From contig NC_092811.1 in NCBI RefSeq assembly GCF_040954645.1, positions 116,695,343 through 116,759,342 on the forward strand: 64,000 nt of DNA, written 5' to 3'. The stretch's first letter is position 1, and each line of letters opens with the position of its first letter. The notes under the pieces were generated by a model. The model worked only from the letters and a program-made list of their open reading frames with translations, was not told the DNA's origin and ran no database searches. Below are positions 1-12,605 of the stretch, piece after piece. The position numbers were made by a program, and so were the translations under genes. This stretch comes from Diabrotica undecimpunctata. Its lineage: Eukaryota; Arthropoda; Insecta; Coleoptera; Chrysomelidae.

Positions 1-640
1 ATTCTTTCTGCTATTCCTAAAATTTTCGAGGCTTACTGACTGATTTTTTGACAGTAAATCTGATGAATCAGCTTCATACTGGTCAACATGGTTTACTGAC
101 TGGTCGTTCAACTTCTACTAATTTACACTGATTATGTTATAATTGCATTAAAAAACATTTTTTATGTCGATTAGATTTATATGGACATACCAGAATAAAA
201 ATATGGTCTAAGTGTGATCTACACTAAATTGTGTAGTTCATATTCTTATTCTGGTATGATCAATTTTTTGAATCTGGATTCTCTTATCAGAAGAGTTACC
301 TTTCAATCTTTATTTTTAAGCTTGTTCATAAAATATCTCCTGAATTTCTTCAGCTAGTTTGTTTTCCGATTCCTCCCCATTCACTGCGTCAGAATTCACA
401 TTTCCATGTTCCTTACTGTAAAACTAATTATGGTTCAAATATAGGTATGGTCTGAAACTTCTGTATCAATAGCTTTAGGTACTATTTGAAGCACTAAAAT
501 TCAAAATGATACTTTTTATAAATGGATACTTATTTATTTTATTCATGTATATTTTATTTTTATCTGTTTCTATAATGTTGCATTTTTGTATAATTTTGAC
601 AGTGAATTTGTTCCATTTGTTATTAATAAATAAATATAAA
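1..640 (+). pseudogene. CR1/L2-like LINE reverse transcriptase relic (C-terminal part)
   Basis: Broken reading frames retain reverse transcriptase motifs: an ILSAIPKIFE-like block near base 5, a QHGLLTGRST-like block near 85-125, and a C-terminal block near 340-440 ending in a KTNYGSN-like string. Stops and shifts separate them, so this is a decayed non-LTR retrotransposon, cut by the left window edge. An inverted repeat lies inside it (CATACCAGAATAA at 186-198 against its complement at 246-258). The tail after 600 is rich in AATAAATA. The clade is inferred from motif style only. Confidence 0.55.
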
Positions 641-660
641 TAAATGTAATAATAAATCTC

Positions 661-1843
661 TCTCAGCTCACTCCTTCAGCTGAAAGCATATCCACTCAAT
701 CTAAATATCATACAAGTATACGCGCCAACAGCAGACAAAGATGACGAGATTGTGGAAGAATTTTACCAACAACTGGAGACCCTGATGAGAATGACCAAGA
801 AAAGCGAAGTGACATTAATAATGGGCGACTTCAATGCAAAGGTCGGCAGGGGTAAGGTGTCAAACGTTGTGGGCGGTCACGGATTAGGAACTAGAAACGA
901 GAGAGGGGAACGTCTCATACGCTTCTGTCAGGAACAAAAACTATTGATAACTAATACTTTTTTTAAACTGCCCCCTCGCAGACTTTACACCTGGAAGTCG
1001 CCAGCAGACTCGAAAGAAACAAATGTAAGAAACCAGATCGACTTCATTGCCATACCAGAAAGATTCAGAAACTCAATCACATCAGTGAAAACCTATCCCG
1101 GGGCTGACGCTCAATCGGATCACAACCCAGTGGTGGGTAAACTGGGAATCAAACTAAAACGTATAGAAGGGAAGCCTAACAAAACCAAGATAAACATTAG
1201 GAAATTAAAGGATCCCAACATTAAACAACAAGTACAGGAATCCTTAAGAAGAAACATTGGAAACTTGAGTGAACCCGCACAAGACGCAGTTGCTAAATGG
1301 GAAGAAATAAAAAGATCTGTTGAAATGACAAACAAGACACTTCTGTTACAGGAGCGCGTAAAGAAGAAAGAATGGATGACGGATGAAATCCTTAATATGA
1401 TGGAAGAAAGAAGACAACACAAATGCAAAAATCAAGTGAAGTATCAAGAAACAAGTCACAATATAAAAACAAAGATAAAGGAAGCGAAGGAACGCTGGCT
1501 GAAGGAGAAATGCGATGAAATCGAAGAGTGCGACAGAAGATATGACTACCACAACATGCACAAAAAGATCAAAGAATTAACAACTAAAAAGAAAACCAAT
1601 AATCTCCACCTGACACTAATAGACGCAGACGGTAACCTTATATCAGACGACTTGAAGCTCATTGACACATGGAAAGATTACGTAGAACGACTTTTTAACG
1701 ATAAACGCAGAGCGACAGTGGACCAAGATGACGACATGACTGGACCCGAAATACTAAGGTCTGAAGTGGCTAAAAAACGACAAAACACCAGGTTCCGACA
1801 ACATACAGGGCGAGATCATAAAACTCCTATGCGAAACGGATGA
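661..1843 (+). pseudogene. LINE endonuclease domain and linker (broken)
   Basis: The frame encodes an exonuclease-endonuclease-phosphatase domain that would nick target DNA for target-primed reverse transcription. It is open from about 661 (QVYAPTADKDDE region) through GDFNAKVG near 820, YTWKSP near 990, NQIDFI near 1035 and SDHNPVV near 1115. A Lys/Arg-rich linker follows. A one-base shift near 1769 throws it out of the reverse transcriptase frame, giving a stop at 1841. The N-terminal catalytic part of the domain is absent, so this copy cannot be active. Confidence 0.75.
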
Positions 1844-3227
1844 CCACTTCCTCGATTTTCTGACAGGCCTTTTTAACACCTTTTACGACAAAGGGGAGAT
1901 TCCGGAGGAATGGCTTCGATCGACCTTTGTAGCCATACCTAAAACACCAAGTGCAAAACACTGTGATCAACACCGCTTAATAAGCTTGATAAATCACATT
2001 ACCAAAGTTTTCACTAAAATCATACACAATAGAATATATAACAAATGCGAAGCAAATATATCGGAGTCACAGTTCGGATTCTGAAGCGCATTGGGCACAA
2101 GAGAGGCGATTTTCAGTCTGCAAGTTTTAATTCAAAGATGCAGAGACATGCACAAGGACGTCCACTTGTGCTTCATCGACTTCTCCAAGGTCAAACATGA
2201 TAAACTCATGGAAATGCTCAGGAAGATGCATATTGATGGCAAGGATCTGCGCATAATAACCAGTCTCTATTGGAACCAAAGTGCTGAGATAAAGATGGGC
2301 AACTTACACAGTGGGAAGATAGATATTAAAAAGGGTGTACGACAGGGATGCGTCCTCTCGCCGCTCCTGTTCAATATATACTCTGAACAAATCTTCAGAG
2401 AAGCATTGGGAGAAGTTTCGGAGGGTATCAAAGTAAACATAGAGGTAATCAATAATATTAGATATGCTGACGACACAGTTATTATCGCAAATGACTGCAG
2501 CGAGCTTCCAAGACTCATGCAAAGCATACACACAGCAAGTCAAGAATATGGTTTAGAACTCAATACAACCAAAACTAAATGCATGCTCATCAGCAGAACA
2601 CAACAACCACCGATGCAATTGACATTAAACAACCGAAAAATAGAACAAGTGGAGACATACACATACCTTGGAACCACAGTCAACACAAAATGGGACCAGT
2701 CAACAGAAATAAGATCACGAATTGAAAAAGCGCGAAACGCGTTCAACAATATGAAAAAGTGGTTCACAAGCAAAATCTCAATGGAACTAAAATTAAGACT
2801 GGTCAAGTGTTATGTCTTCCCGGTCTTGTTCTATGGAGCAGAGGCATGGACCACAACGGAAGCCACCCTGAAGAAACTAGAATCCTTTGAGCTGTGGATA
2901 TATCGCCGTATTCTTCGGATATCCTGGACAAACCACATCACTAACGTGGAAGTAATGCAGAGAATAGGCAAAAGCAAAGAAATAATCTTCACCGTAAAAA
3001 AACGGAAGCTTGAGTACTTCGGACATGTCGTGAGGCATACTAAGTACCGGCTGCTACAGTTAATAGTCCAAGGAAGAATCGACAGTAGGAGGGGACCGGG
3101 AAGAAGACGACACTCATGGATGCATAACCTGCGACAATGGTTCGGACTAACATCGACCGAACTGTTCAGAGGTGCCGTAAACAAAGTCAAAATAGCCTTG
3201 TTAATAGCCAACGTCCGAAACGGATAG
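1770..3227 (+). pseudogene. LINE reverse transcriptase (broken by one stop)
   Basis: Following the shift, the frame reads through the finger region (IPEEWLRSTFVAIPK near 1905) to SQFGF, meets a TGA near 2080, and is then open from 2091 to 3227. Visible motifs are CFIDFSK near 2170, GVRQGCVLSPLLFNIY near 2335 and the catalytic RYADDT at about 2461. The C-terminal segment has the usual YLG and W-NHITN-EV blocks of insect RTE-like elements. The active site is intact but the ORF is split. Confidence 0.8.
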
Positions 3228-3384
3228 GGCAAAGGAAGAAGAAGAAGAAGAAGAAGAATAAATGTAAGTTCCTTTATTAATCATTTACGTTTTATTTCCC
3301 AAAATTTATGTTTAACATGCACAGGATGGCCCACTTTTAGTACTTTATACAATGGCGTTGACGTCTAATTTACATCCTCAGCAC

Positions 3385-3662
3385 TAAAATACGTCCGAGA
3401 GACATCACAGAAGTCCGTCCATAATAAGTCCACCGGACGTATTATGAACGTTCGATTAAGGTCCAATTAACGTTCCTGTACGTCCAACGAACGTCCGCTC
3501 GGGACGTTAAATGGACGTCCATAGGACGTTTAGCACAGCGACATTCGGACCAATTCAGGAGGTTAAAAGGACGTCCTTGGGACCAAAGCGGATGTTCGAG
3601 GGACATCCTTTTAAAGTCCGTGAGGGACGTACTATGGACGTCCACTGGACGTACGTGTGCTA
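3385..3662. repeat. degenerate ACGTCC/GGACGT tandem tract
   Basis: About twenty GGACGT/ACGTCC-type hexamers occur in both orientations at irregular spacing, unlike the AT-rich flanks. No fixed period is visible. It could be an old decayed satellite or an internal repeat of an unrecognised element. The open frame crossing it on the minus strand is a by-product of the low stop-codon density. Confidence 0.6.
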
Positions 3663-4126
3663 TTAGGGAAAGTAATTTATGCAATTAAAGTAATTAACGC
3701 AACATCGAAAATTGATTTAATACAAAAGTGCAAAATGCAAAATTAATACAATTTAAAAAGATGCAACTAAAGTAATTAATGCAATTTAGGAAAACAGATA
3801 TTCATAGATCAGCTTATACAATGTAGGAATGCTTTTTGTCGAGATAAGTGATTCAATATGAGCTTTCTTTATATCAGAAATTTGCATTTTTTTCTTATAC
3901 GTTGTATATTGGAGAGAAATGTCGTAGCGACATTTCTCTGCTATTAGGAAAACTTACAAAAAAACTATCACAAAAAAAAATTAAAACCAAATAAATAAAC
4001 TCTTAGTACAAAACTAACAATTCTTCTATGTTTAAGGTTCTAAACAGACAGAAATTGATATCAACCGAAAAATGTGACAATGGGAAATTTTCTGTCGATT
4101 GGGAATTGAAATCGTTCAAAAGGTTA
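3663..4126. other. AT-rich spacer with one perfect hairpin
   Basis: No coding potential seen. The one structured item is a perfect inverted repeat at 3913-3939, with 12-bp arms AGAGAAATGTCG and its complement around a TAG loop. Confidence 0.6.
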
Positions 4127-6260
4127 TAGGCGAGCGGTTTACCCCTCAAAAGACGCTTAGAAACAGAATATTGTGAAGTCTTTTATTTATTTATAATTAT
4201 TTATATTTGGTTGTGAATTCTTTAATTTATAATGTCTTGTTCTTATCTTAATTCATTAAAAGGCACAATAATTTATATCAATTTATTTAACGAATAATAC
4301 ACATAATTTATATAGGCGAGCGTAACAATTAAAATCGCGGCCGCTAGTCTTCAGAATTAACTGACTCCTTCAATGAAAAATCCATTATTATATAATATGA
4401 AAACACAACTGGCCTAGAATTCAGGAGAATCCCTCTGATTTAGACTAGAAGGTCAATCCGGGTCATCGTTTCGACCTTTTCTTTCAGGTAAATTTTCTGC
4501 CAGCCGCTAGAATTATCTCGTATAATCTACAACATAACAGAATTAGTCATAATATATTTACGGTTATTTTAGGCCATGATATTTATCGTAACAATATACC
4601 GACTAAAATTCTTTTTGCATTTCTAATGCACCAAACCTTTTTTATTCAATTCTATATATTTTTCCAAGATGAAATGTATTTTTTTTTTAATTTTTACAAG
4701 TGGGCCGGCAATTGTTATTAACAAATAACTTATACAAAAAAGCAATTTCACCAAATTGCCTCGGAATCAATTTTTTTAGGTGTATCTCATCAAAATAAAC
4801 ACTTTTTCTCTTGATAATTTTTCGAAAAATGCTTCCTTTTCGAGTTATTTGCATTTTTTTGTTAAAAAATGCCTTAATTAGTGATTTTTGGGATTTTTTT
4901 TCTAAAAAACTACTAAATGAATTGCAATTCTACAAATAGCTTTATAATCTTTAAACCGTCGAGTACAAGTTAGAATATTTTGACAAGGATAATTTTTTTC
5001 TATCTTGCTAAAAACGTGGACCCAAATATTTCGAATATGCCTTTCGAGCAGTCTACCGCTAAGTGTGTACAGCGGTTGCGGCGATACAGGCGTGCGGCGC
5101 GTAGAAATATTTGTTTAAATTTAAAAAATTTATTCAATACAAATATTACGTACAATTTATTAAAAAAAAAGATATTTCTAATTATTTTTATATAGACATA
5201 TTATAATTAAAACCATTAAAATTAATTTTTTACAATGCTATAATAATGTAATTTTTCTTTTAATATACGGTGACTATATTATTGAATGTTTTATTACAGT
5301 GAAATACATTAAGAAATATATAATTAATTTTCATTGAAAAATATAATAAAATTAAAATATAATATTAATTATACATCGTTTTCATTGTCAATAATTTGAA
5401 AATTTTCGTCAACAGCAACAGGATTTCCATCTAATAGCTGATTTCATTGTCTTCAATAGAGTCGTCTTTAACATTTTTACAATTCTCTGGTGTACATGCA
5501 CATACTGCGCAGCATTCTAAATTATAGGAAATAGAATTACAATTTTTCGTAAAACATTTTCCGGTACATTAGCAGAAATACTTTTGTAACATATCTAAAC
5601 TAGTTTCGCCTTCAAAATAATTAAAATCGAAACAATTATTTTCCATTGTCCAACTATGGGTTAATGGATCAAGAATGGATCAATTGTAACCTATTATTTA
5701 CTTACCTACGTAGTATTAAATAAAATTAAAATTTCATTTAATCAATTATCAGATATTTTTCATATATATAATATATTACATTATTAAAAAAGTCGAAAAG
5801 ATTCGAGCGCCTACAGCACCTCAACCGCTGTACACACTTAACGGGATACTCTCGAAAGGCATATTCGAAATATTTGGGTCCACGTTTTTAGCGAGATAGA
5901 AACCATTTATCCTTGTCAAAATATTCTAACTTGTACTCGACGGTTTAAAGATTATAAAGCTATTTGTAAAATTGCAATTCATTTAGTAGTTTTTTAGAAA
6001 AAAAATCCCAAAAATCACTAATTAATTAATTATTATTATATATTTATTATTATTATATATATTAATATATTATTAATTAATTCGGTGAAATTGCTTTTTT
6101 GTATATGTTATTTGTTAATAACACTTGTAAAAATTAAAAAAAAATACATTTCATCTTGGAAAAATATATAGAATCGAATAAAAAAGGTTTGGTGCATTAG
6201 AAATGCAAAAAGAATTTTAGTCGGCTGATGCTCTGCTTATAGGGGTAAACCGCTCGCCTA
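4127..6260. mobile_element. DNA transposon with long inverted repeats
   Basis: The outer ends are perfect 20-bp inverted repeats, TAGGCGAGCGGTTTACCCCT at 4127-4146 and its complement at 6241-6260. Inside them are long arms, about 4597-5090 against 5806-6234, which match as inverted copies over more than 400 bp. About 450 bp in the left arm (4147-4596) has no partner, so something inserted there or the right arm lost it. The middle retains a minus-strand Cys-rich relic. The element looks non-autonomous; its superfamily is not recognisable from the ends. Confidence 0.75.
5431..5646 (-). pseudogene. Cys-rich C-terminal relic of a possible transposase
   Basis: Read on the minus strand from the ATG at 5646, the frame gives an acidic lead-in and then a dense cysteine array with CTGKCFTKNC and NLECCAVCAC. 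An internal TAA lies at 5569-5571 where a Cys-rich CKC-type motif would continue. The spacing recalls CXC (tesmin/TSO1-like) tails found on some transposases. Only this tail remains, between the long inverted arms of its element. The family assignment is inference. Confidence 0.45.
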
Positions 6261-7146
6261 TTAAGAGTTACGAGTCTTAAATACAATATTGTACCATATT
6301 ATTTATTTATTGACAAACTAACAAAATAATTTAAGTTTTTAAATACAATTTGATAGATACATTTATTGATTACAGTGCCTCCTCCATTTGCCGAAAATCA
6401 GTGTTTATATAAATCACATTAGTCGTAAAAAGAAACACTTCACAAACGAGATTTTTTGGTTGCAACCCAAACATTCACTTGAAATTAGCTGTGCATTCAC
6501 TTTCTATTTACCATCAATGATAACAGTCGTGTTACAGAGGAACTAACATTGGATAAACGCCCAATTAGGCGAACGTGCACGCGTCTTGATGCTGCTGTTT
6601 TCGACAAGCAGCGCAACCTTGTTAAAGGTCACGTGGCCAACATATGCCCTTTTACTAGCTTCCCGCTGGGAATGTTCCCTGTTTCCCACACGCTAAGTGC
6701 CAATTTTTGATGGGATGTGGATGTTGCATTAGTCAATTATTGTTATTGTTGAGGACAGGTTTGGCAAATCTTAATCACAATTTATTTGATATTATTTCTA
6801 TGTTTTACACTGCTAGATATAACTATAAATATATAAAGTCTGAATTATAAGAATTTCGCTTTTAATTTAGGTTTTTAGTAAGAATGCTAATTAAATTTGT
6901 TTTCGTGGAAACTTCATTTTTAAAAACTTTGTTTTCAAAAATACAATACAATATACTTTTTGTTGAACTATAAATAAACGCTCTGAATACAATTAACAAT
7001 TAACTTATTAAATGCTTAACTTATTATTAATTCATTATAAACAAGTGCAGGCCTATTTATACCTTCTGATTGGATGGACTGTGGTCGGCGGACACCAATG
7101 GAATTATCTGTTTATGTTTATATAATTTGCTTATTTTAAGAATATT
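6261..7146. other. non-coding stretch, nothing recognised
   Basis: No gene, RNA or repeat pattern is visible. One 200-bp part (6540-6740) is less AT-rich than its surroundings but has no long open frame or known motif. Confidence 0.5.
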
Positions 7147-8888
<1,742 letters not shown>

Positions 8889-8903
8889 TGGCACCCAACG
8901 CGG
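8889..8903 (+). promoter_or_regulatory. tRNA primer-binding site
   Basis: TGGCACCCAACGCGG starts with TGG, the complement of a tRNA CCA end, immediately after the LTR. The interior diverges from the 3' LTR flank exactly here. The primer tRNA was not identified. Confidence 0.65.
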
Positions 8904-9028
8904 TGGCTCTCTATTTAAAAGAATTAGTTTGGGAAGATAAGTGCTCTCATATAATTAAATTAATTATCAGTAGAAAGAAAAAGTATAGATTTTAATTTTA
9001 ATTATATTTGAACAAGTAAAGTCTCAAA

Positions 9029-10624
9029 ATGTCTCAAGGAAAGAAAGGTACAAGAAGCAAAAAGAATGAAGAAGATGTGGAAGTAGAAACACAACCTATA
9101 CAAGAGGAGAGTTTAGTTCAAGTTCCACAAGATACTGCAGAAATGAATCCAGAAAGAGAGGAAAATGTCAATATGGCAGCTTTGATGTCATTAATGATGC
9201 AGATGAACAAGACAATAGAAGAGAATTCAAAAGAAATCAAAGAAGACATAAAAAAATTGGAAGAGAATTCAAAAGAAGTCAAAGAAGACATAAAAAAAAT
9301 GGAACAGAAATTGGAAGAGAATTATAGAAAATTAGAAAAGAAAATAGAAGATAATAATAATAAAATTGTAAAACAAATGGAAAAACAAATGGATAAAAAA
9401 CTTGAAGCTGCAGAAAAAAAAGTTGCAAATGAAATAAAAAGTATACGGAATGACTACAAGAAAAGGATAGACAATGATAGGACAGAAGTAAAGAGGATTA
9501 TTCAAGATAATAAAATAGATATAGAACAGAAAATAGAGTTACAGAAATGTAACTTAGAAGTAAAAATTAACGAAGACAGGAGAAACACAGAAGAAAAATT
9601 AGACGATATACAACAAAATATCCAAATAAATTGTAATCAAATAAGAAATGTGGAACAGAGAATAGATGATATTTCACAAATGAGAGACATAGGGAGACCT
9701 TACTTAAATTTAACAAATGAGACTGGGATTAAATTCTCTGGTAATATAAAAAATTTGCATCCTAGAGTATACATAAATAGTTTAAAACATAAATTAAGAT
9801 TTGTGAATAATATTAATGATATTAAAGATTATATTAGAATGACATTAAATGACAATGCAGCAACTTGGTTTGCTAGTATTGAGAATGATTTAGATAATTT
9901 TCAAACATTTGAAAATAAATTTTTAAATTATTATTGGGGTGAATTAGAGCAAGCCAAGTTTAGAGAAATTCTATATTTTGGAAAGTATAATCAAAATTTA
10001 AAATCAAATATGGTAGATTATGCATTGAAATTGATAACAGTTGCAAAATATTTAGAACAACCACTTAGAGAGGATGAAACAGTCTTAAATGTATCTAGAC
10101 ATTTTGATGCTGATGTTGTGCAAACCGTAACTGTACAAAATATTCAAACAATAGATAGTTTTATTAATTTTATTCAAAGAATACAAAGAGGCAATATGAC
10201 AAGTAATAATAACAACAGAAAAAACAATAATAACTTTCAATATAATAAAAATGATAATCAACAATATAGACAATCATATAACAATAATACTAGGTATGGT
10301 AATAATTTACAAAATTTTAATAATAATAACAGTAATCAAATTAGACAGAATTGTAATAACAATAGTAATTATAATAGACAACATTTTAATAACAGTACTA
10401 ATAATAATAGACAAGATTTTAATAATAGAAGAAATACAGAGCGACCTAACTATAACAGACAGGTAAATTGTGTTCGAAGGAATAGAAGCTGCGAAGACAG
10501 GGAACGAAGTAGTACAAGGCAGGAAAATGTGAGTAGAAGAAATAGTAGGGAAAGACATAGGACATCAGATCCAAGTGGTCAGATACAATCTGACAATTCT
10601 AATAATCAAAATTTTGTGCAGTAA
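9029..10624 (+). CDS. gag: Gag-like structural protein
   Basis: A 531-residue ORF with an ATG 140 bp after the primer-binding site. Residues about 55-230 are Lys/Glu-rich heptads typical of a long coiled coil. Residues about 235-390 contain the capsid-like part (PYLNLTNETGIKFSG, ATWFASIENDL, YWGELEQAKFREIL) resembling retrotransposon gag domains. Residues about 390-480 are very Asn-rich, and the end is Arg-rich. There is no CCHC knuckle in this frame; the basic tail may replace it for RNA binding. It would assemble the cytoplasmic particle. The ORF is intact. Confidence 0.85.
   Translation: MSQGKKGTRSKKNEEDVEVETQPIQEESLVQVPQDTAEMNPEREENVNMAALMSLMMQMNKTIEENSKEIKEDIKKLEENSKEVKEDIKKMEQKLEENYRKLEKKIEDNNNKIVKQMEKQMDKKLEAAEKKVANEIKSIRNDYKKRIDNDRTEVKRIIQDNKIDIEQKIELQKCNLEVKINEDRRNTEEKLDDIQQNIQINCNQIRNVEQRIDDISQMRDIGRPYLNLTNETGIKFSGNIKNLHPRVYINSLKHKLRFVNNINDIKDYIRMTLNDNAATWFASIENDLDNFQTFENKFLNYYWGELEQAKFREILYFGKYNQNLKSNMVDYALKLITVAKYLEQPLREDETVLNVSRHFDADVVQTVTVQNIQTIDSFINFIQRIQRGNMTSNNNNRKNNNNFQYNKNDNQQYRQSYNNNTRYGNNLQNFNNNNSNQIRQNCNNNSNYNRQHFNNSTNNNRQDFNNRRNTERPNYNRQVNCVRRNRSCEDRERSSTRQENVSRRNSRERHRTSDPSGQIQSDNSNNQNFVQ
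10609..10615 (+). promoter_or_regulatory. -1 ribosomal frameshift heptamer at the gag/pol junction
   Basis: AAATTTT reads as A AAT TTT in the gag frame, matching the X XXY YYZ slippery pattern, two codons before the gag stop at 10622. The pol frame is exactly the -1 frame and is open across the site. No downstream pseudoknot was worked out. Confidence 0.7.
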
Positions 10625-12129
10625 ACTTTCTGAATTACAAGTTAGGCCATTGCTATTATGAAAAACCTTCTGAATTTATTTCTCTAGATGAAGATAAAAT
10701 TATTGAATCTATTAATTTAATTTATATAAATGCTTTGGCCAAAAATAAAATGATTAAAATTATGATAGATACTGGTTCAGAAAGTACATTAGTCTCGGAG
10801 AATTTTATTTTTAATACATTAAAACTATCAGATATAATAAAGATTCCAAAAATTAAAATTATTGGTGCAAATAATAAGAAGTTGGGTGAAATTGATAAAC
10901 TAGCCAATTTTAAAATTAATATTCTTAATAAAGAAATTAATATGCAAGGATTTATTGTCAAGGATTTATGTGTTGATATATTAATGGGAAATGATGAATT
11001 GGAAAAGAAGAAAGTAAAGATAGATTTTGAAGAAAGAATGGTAACTTTGGAAGGGCAAATAATTAAATTTATGCAGAAAGATGAGGTAGAAGAAGGAATA
11101 AGAGTTGATAGGATATTATTAAAAGAAAATAATGATGTTTATGAAGAAGAAATGTATTTTGATGATAGGGAAATGTCCCAAAAGAATGTAAAGAATAATT
11201 ATTGTAGTGAATATTTAAGGAATGGAAATTTTAAGCAGATGGATGCCTACGAGGCGGAGTGCGTAAAATTGGAAGCAAGGAATAATGAGTACATAATGAA
11301 GAATAATTTTATTTGTAAAGAAGAAGATATAATGAAAGTTTTAAATTGCCCTGAAGAATATAAATCAATAGTCATTTCCATATTGCAGCAACACAAGGGA
11401 CTTGTCAATAAAGAAAATAGAATTGCACAAAATTATATCCATAGTATAAAAGTTAAAGAAGAAAAAGATTTTAAAACAAAATCATACCCAATACCATATA
11501 AATACAGAGAAGAAGTAAACAAAACAATTAATAATATGTTAGAAGATGGGATCATTGAGAAGGCAGACACACGTTTTATTAACCCCATAGTAGTAGTACG
11601 AAAAAGATCAGGTGAAATCAGGTTATGTTTGGATGCAAGGAATATTAACAAGATTACTGAAAAGCAATTTGAAGCACCAATGAGTATAGATGGAATATTG
11701 GAAAGAATTACAGGAATGTCATTTTTCACTAAAATCGATTTACAGCATAGTTTCTGGTTAATACCTCTAGAAAGAAAAAGTAGACAGTATACAGGATTTC
11801 AGATAGATGGAGTAGTATATCAATTCAAAGTAGTACCATTTGGACTTCAATCATCTTGCAGTGCTCTATGTAGATGTCTTCATGATATTTTGGATCAATA
11901 TGAACATTTTGTAATTCACTACATTGATGATATATTAATTTTTTCTAAAACTGCTGAAGATCATGAGAAACACCTAAAAATTATAATAAATAGATTAGAC
12001 AAAGTTGGACTAAAAATAAATAAAAAAAAATGTACAATTTTTCAAAAAGTAATGATATATCTAGGTTATAAACTTAACACTAACAGCTTACTGATATATC
12101 CATTTTATTCAATAGACTTGATTGGTTAA
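10612..12129 (+). pseudogene. pol: Pol: protease and partial reverse transcriptase, truncated
   Basis: Entered by -1 frameshifting from gag; there is no good ATG of its own. Near 10765 lies the aspartic protease motif IDTGSESTLV. The reverse transcriptase follows: YPIPYKYREEV lead-in near 11490, NPIVVVRKRSGEIRLCLD near 11580, FFTKIDLQHSFW near 11725, PFGLQSS near 11835 and the catalytic YIDD near 11920. Sequence after the thumb (YLGYKLN near 12060) is unrelated and the frame stops at 12127. About 2-2.5 kb coding for RNase H and integrase is missing compared with a normal Ty3 pol. Confidence 0.9.
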
Positions 12130-12605
12130 ATAGATGGTAGATTTCATTATTTTGAATCAATTTGACATCATACTTGTTGAATTTTATACATATGGAAATT
12201 GTTTGTGCCCTAAAAATCATAATTTTGGGGTTAGATACAGAATTGATTGTGTAAATGTCTTTCTAATATAATAAAGTGGAAAAACTTACCAATTTATATT
12301 GATGAAAGTTATTTTGAATGGAAATAATTCCTAGATTTTGTTTATAAATAAACAGAACACAATATCCATTATATTTTAATTAAGGTTATATTTTATTCTC
12401 TCTATTTGACATGACAGTTTGACCATAGAATAGCCGAACTGTGATCCGTTGTTCTCTGCTTTGATATAGACAGCGAACAGGGATGTATTTAACACATTTT
12501 AAATAAATTAAATTTTGATTTATTAAATTTAATAAGGTATGAGAAAATTAATATTTAAAAAAATAATAAGTAAATTATTTATTTTAAATATTATTTTTGG
12601 GGTAT
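12130..12605 (+). other. 3' internal region of the LTR element
   Basis: AT-rich non-coding sequence between the broken pol and the 3' LTR. The usual purine-rich tract before the LTR is not evident; only a short GGGG-containing stretch ends at 12602. The deletion that removed the rest of pol probably ends within or at the start of this stretch. Confidence 0.5.

Larger units (their letters stand above)
655..3260 (+). mobile_element. RTE-like LINE, 5'-truncated, (GAA)n tail
   Basis: One non-LTR retrotransposon copy: the apurinic endonuclease domain is followed by the reverse transcriptase in the same orientation and then a (GAA)n microsatellite tail at 3234-3259. Short-repeat tails are typical of RTE-clade elements, and the endonuclease motifs (GDFNAKVG, YTWKSP, NQIDFI, SDHNPVV) resemble RTE/BovB proteins. 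The 5' end is missing because the endonuclease starts part-way through. Related 3' ends occur on the minus strand at 27906-28375 and 52562-52690. Confidence 0.75.

Noticed and set aside
3913..3939. Perfect hairpin considered as a Helitron 3' end
   Set aside because: No CTRR terminus at the expected distance and no Rep/helicase relic nearby.
4339..4346. NotI site GCGGCCGC suggesting cloning vector sequence
   Set aside because: No polylinker or vector flanks; surrounding DNA is ordinary AT-rich repeat sequence.
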